From: Stenotrophomonas indicatrix
GTDB lineage: Bacteria; Pseudomonadota; Gammaproteobacteria; Xanthomonadales; Xanthomonadaceae
NCBI GenBank assembly: GCA_041545745.1
Contig: CP168152.1
Span: 296,001 to 360,000 of the forward strand
Direction: 5' to 3'
DNA: 64,000 bases
This document shows positions 62,351 to 64,000 of this stretch, one piece after another. The stretch's first letter is position 1. Every line of letters starts with the position of its first letter. The notes under the pieces were generated by a model that worked only from the letters and a program-made list of their open reading frames with translations, ran no database searches and was not told where the DNA came from. A program made the position numbers and the translations under genes.

Positions 62351-63820
62351 TCAGCCGCGCTTGCGGCCTGCCGGTGCCTTGTCCTTGGCGCCGGCTACCT
62401 CGGTGCTCGCGCTTTCGGCGGCCGGGGCGGGGCTGGCGTCGGCGTAGATCAGCTTCTCCATGCCCTGGATGCGGGCCATCGCCGGCGCGGTCTGCGCCCG
62501 GAAGGCCACCAGCTCGGCGCCCTTCAGCGGCTCCGGCGGCGGCATGGTCACCGTCAGCGGGTTGCGGTGCTCGCCATTGACGCGGAATTCGTAGTGCAGG
62601 TGCGGGCCGGTCGCCAGGCCGGTCGAGCCGACGTAGCCGATCACCGTGCCCTGGGCCACGCGTTGGCCATTCTTGATCCCGGCAAAGCGCGACATATGGC
62701 CGTACAGGGTGGTGTGGCCACGGCCGTGGTCGAGGATCACCACATTGCCGTAACCGCGCTGCACGCCGACGAACTGCACCCGCGCATCGCCGGCGGCCAT
62801 GATCGGGGTACCGGTGCGCGCGGCGTAATCCACGCCCTTGTGCATGCGCATCTTGCCCAGCACCGGGTGCTTGCGCGCGCCGAAGGTCGAGCTCAGGCGC
62901 GCGAACGGGATCGGCATGCGGATGAAGCTCTTCTTCAGCGAACGGCCGCTGATGTCGTAGTACTCGGACTTGCCGTTGCGGTCGAAGCGGAAGCCGGAAT
63001 AGGTCTTGCCGCCGGTGGTGAAGGTCGCTGCCAGGATCTTGCTGGTATCGACCTTCTCGCCCTCGCGCCAGGTCTCATCCATCACCACGCTGAAGCGGTC
63101 GCCCGGCTGCAGGTCCTTGGAGAAGTCGATGTCGTACTTGAAGATGTCGTCGGTCATCGTCGCGATTGCCGATGGCGACAGTCCTGCGCGGCGTGCAGCC
63201 GCATACAGCGAACTGATGATCTCGCCGCTGGTGACCACCGTCCGCGTGGACGTCTCGCGCTTGGTCACCTTTTCCTTGATGTCATCGCCGCTCAGGCTCA
63301 GTTCGACCCGGTTGTCGGCGTCGCGGTCGAAGCGGATGCTGCGCAGGTCACCGGACAGCGGCATGTCGAAGGCGATCTCGGCGCCCGGGCGCAGCTTGGT
63401 CAACGATTCGCGCGCACCCGGATGGTCCAGCACCCGGTGCAGGGTGGTTGCCGAGATGCCGGCCTTGTCGAACAGATCGCTCAGGGTCTGCCCGCGCTGT
63501 ACCCGCAGCACCTGCCAGCTGTCACCGGGGATCTGCTGCTGGCGGGCCATTGCCAACGGAGGCAACGGCAGTGCCAGGCTGGTGTGGCTGTCGGCGTAGG
63601 GGGCATCGATGGTGTGCGAGAAGCCTGGCACGATCGTGGCCACCAGTGCGCCGATGGTCACAAACAGGCTGGCGTGCATCCAATGACGCCTTGTCCAGCG
63701 TTCATTGAACGCAGTGGGGAGGTGTTGCCTCAGCTTCCGGTGCAGGGCGTTGTCGTGCAGGACATGGAGTCGTTCCTGGAAGCGCTGCTTGCGTGCGCGG
63801 CCTTGATCGGAATTGAGCAT
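62351..63820 (-). CDS. mepM: M23 peptidoglycan endopeptidase, MepM-like
   Basis: A 489-residue envelope hydrolase. Cytoplasmic basic start (about 1-45), one helix (about 47-65), then an OapA/LysM-like region ([21 protein letters not shown]), a middle domain (about 175-300), and the C-terminal LytM domain with [14 protein letters not shown] and HLHYEFRV carrying the zinc ligands. MepM cuts D-Ala-mDAP crosslinks so new wall can be inserted. The Ser/Ala-rich tail ends GRKRG. Start ATG 63820 ([14 protein letters not shown]) is preferred. A divergent start, probably tyrS, follows 167 bases away. Confidence 0.87.
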   Translation of the reverse strand: MLNSDQGRARKQRFQERLHVLHDNALHRKLRQHLPTAFNERWTRRHWMHASLFVTIGALVATIVPGFSHTIDAPYADSHTSLALPLPPLAMARQQQIPGDSWQVLRVQRGQTLSDLFDKAGISATTLHRVLDHPGARESLTKLRPGAEIAFDMPLSGDLRSIRFDRDADNRVELSLSGDDIKEKVTKRETSTRTVVTSGEIISSLYAAARRAGLSPSAIATMTDDIFKYDIDFSKDLQPGDRFSVVMDETWREGEKVDTSKILAATFTTGGKTYSGFRFDRNGKSEYYDISGRSLKKSFIRMPIPFARLSSTFGARKHPVLGKMRMHKGVDYAARTGTPIMAAGDARVQFVGVQRGYGNVVILDHGRGHTTLYGHMSRFAGIKNGQRVAQGTVIGYVGSTGLATGPHLHYEFRVNGEHRNPLTVTMPPPEPLKGAELVAFRAQTAPAMARIQGMEKLIYADASPAPAAESASTEVAGAKDKAPAGRKRG

Positions 63821-63987
63821 CAGATGTCGGTCTCTGGCTGACCCGGGAACGCGGGCCCAAACGCCGGTAACATAGACACCTAACAAATTCGCGTCAAACC
63901 CTTGTGCCTATTGGCTTTTGTGAAGCCGATCGGGTTAACTTCGCTTTAACACCCCACATAAGAAACGGCGTTGCCGGGAGTAGTCAC

Positions 63988-64000
63988 GTGTCCTCGATTG
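63988..64000 (+). CDS. tyrS: Start of a gene, probably tyrS (cut by window edge)
   Basis: GTG at 63988 begins VSSI before the window ends; GGGAG lies eight bases upstream. Tyrosyl-tRNA synthetases of Xanthomonadaceae start with a similar SSIEEAL and, as I recall, lie next to the M23 peptidase gene. Four codons cannot prove the identity. Confidence 0.35.

Overview
The window is 64 kb of high-GC gammaproteobacterial chromosome and looks like Stenotrophomonas, most likely the S. maltophilia complex. Evidence: about sixteen short hairpins starting GTAG and ending CTAC that match the SMAG repeats described for S. maltophilia; an Ax21-family outer-membrane protein; an overlapping exonuclease-III-like/AmpG gene pair matching the S. 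maltophilia ampN-ampG operon; and Xanthomonadaceae-like forms of TrpS, RadC and AlgC. I saw no rRNA, tRNA, CRISPR array, prophage, integrase or transposase. It is core chromosome decorated with non-coding repeats, not a genomic island.

Layout. 1-9 kb: arginase, an entericidin-type lipoprotein, a CsbD-family protein, trpS, a metallo-beta-lactamase-fold hydrolase, a secreted M28 peptidase and an alpha-ketoglutarate permease. 9-21.5 kb: two DMT exporters (yedA-like and rarD), a large TonB-dependent receptor, a MacAB-like membrane-fusion/ABC operon and, divergent from it, a damaged ABC-two-component locus (truncated ATPase, no permease, then DesK/DesR-type kinase and regulator). 21.5-22 kb: a 502-nt near-palindromic non-coding element. 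22-30.6 kb, all on the minus strand: catalase-like peroxidase with cytochrome b561, M17 aminopeptidase, HAD phosphatase, AI-2E-family protein, a YqjD/YqjE-like envelope cluster and a DegQ protease. 31-41 kb: a lysine-rich histone-like repeat protein, Ax21, an orphan LuxR regulator, a TorF-like porin, a LysR/MFS pair, YehS, YdfG and an SPOR-domain protein. 41-49 kb: argS, radC, an orphan response regulator and the coaBC-dut-algC operon. 49-57 kb: a full kdpFABCDE potassium uptake operon, including the 30-residue KdpF. 57-64 kb: pyrE, ampN-ampG, anmK, a MepM-type endopeptidase and the first codons of a gene that is probably tyrS.

Several neighbouring genes share a theme. ampG (muropeptide import), anmK (anhydroMurNAc kinase) and the M23 endopeptidase all act in cell-wall turnover and recycling; in this genus AmpG also feeds induction of the L1/L2 beta-lactamases. 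degQ, the YqjD/E cluster, catalase/cytochrome b561 and CsbD are envelope or stress functions. The kdp operon has a plausible KdpE site upstream of kdpF.

No wholly new multi-gene system is evident. The strongest leads are the 502-nt palindromic element, a second 39-nt inverted-repeat element that supplies the end of rarD, the gutted ABC transporter in front of an intact kinase/regulator pair, a TrpS with a DUF1508-like tail, a membrane-anchored AlgC with a periplasmic-looking domain, and a CoaBC lacking the usual decarboxylase cysteine.
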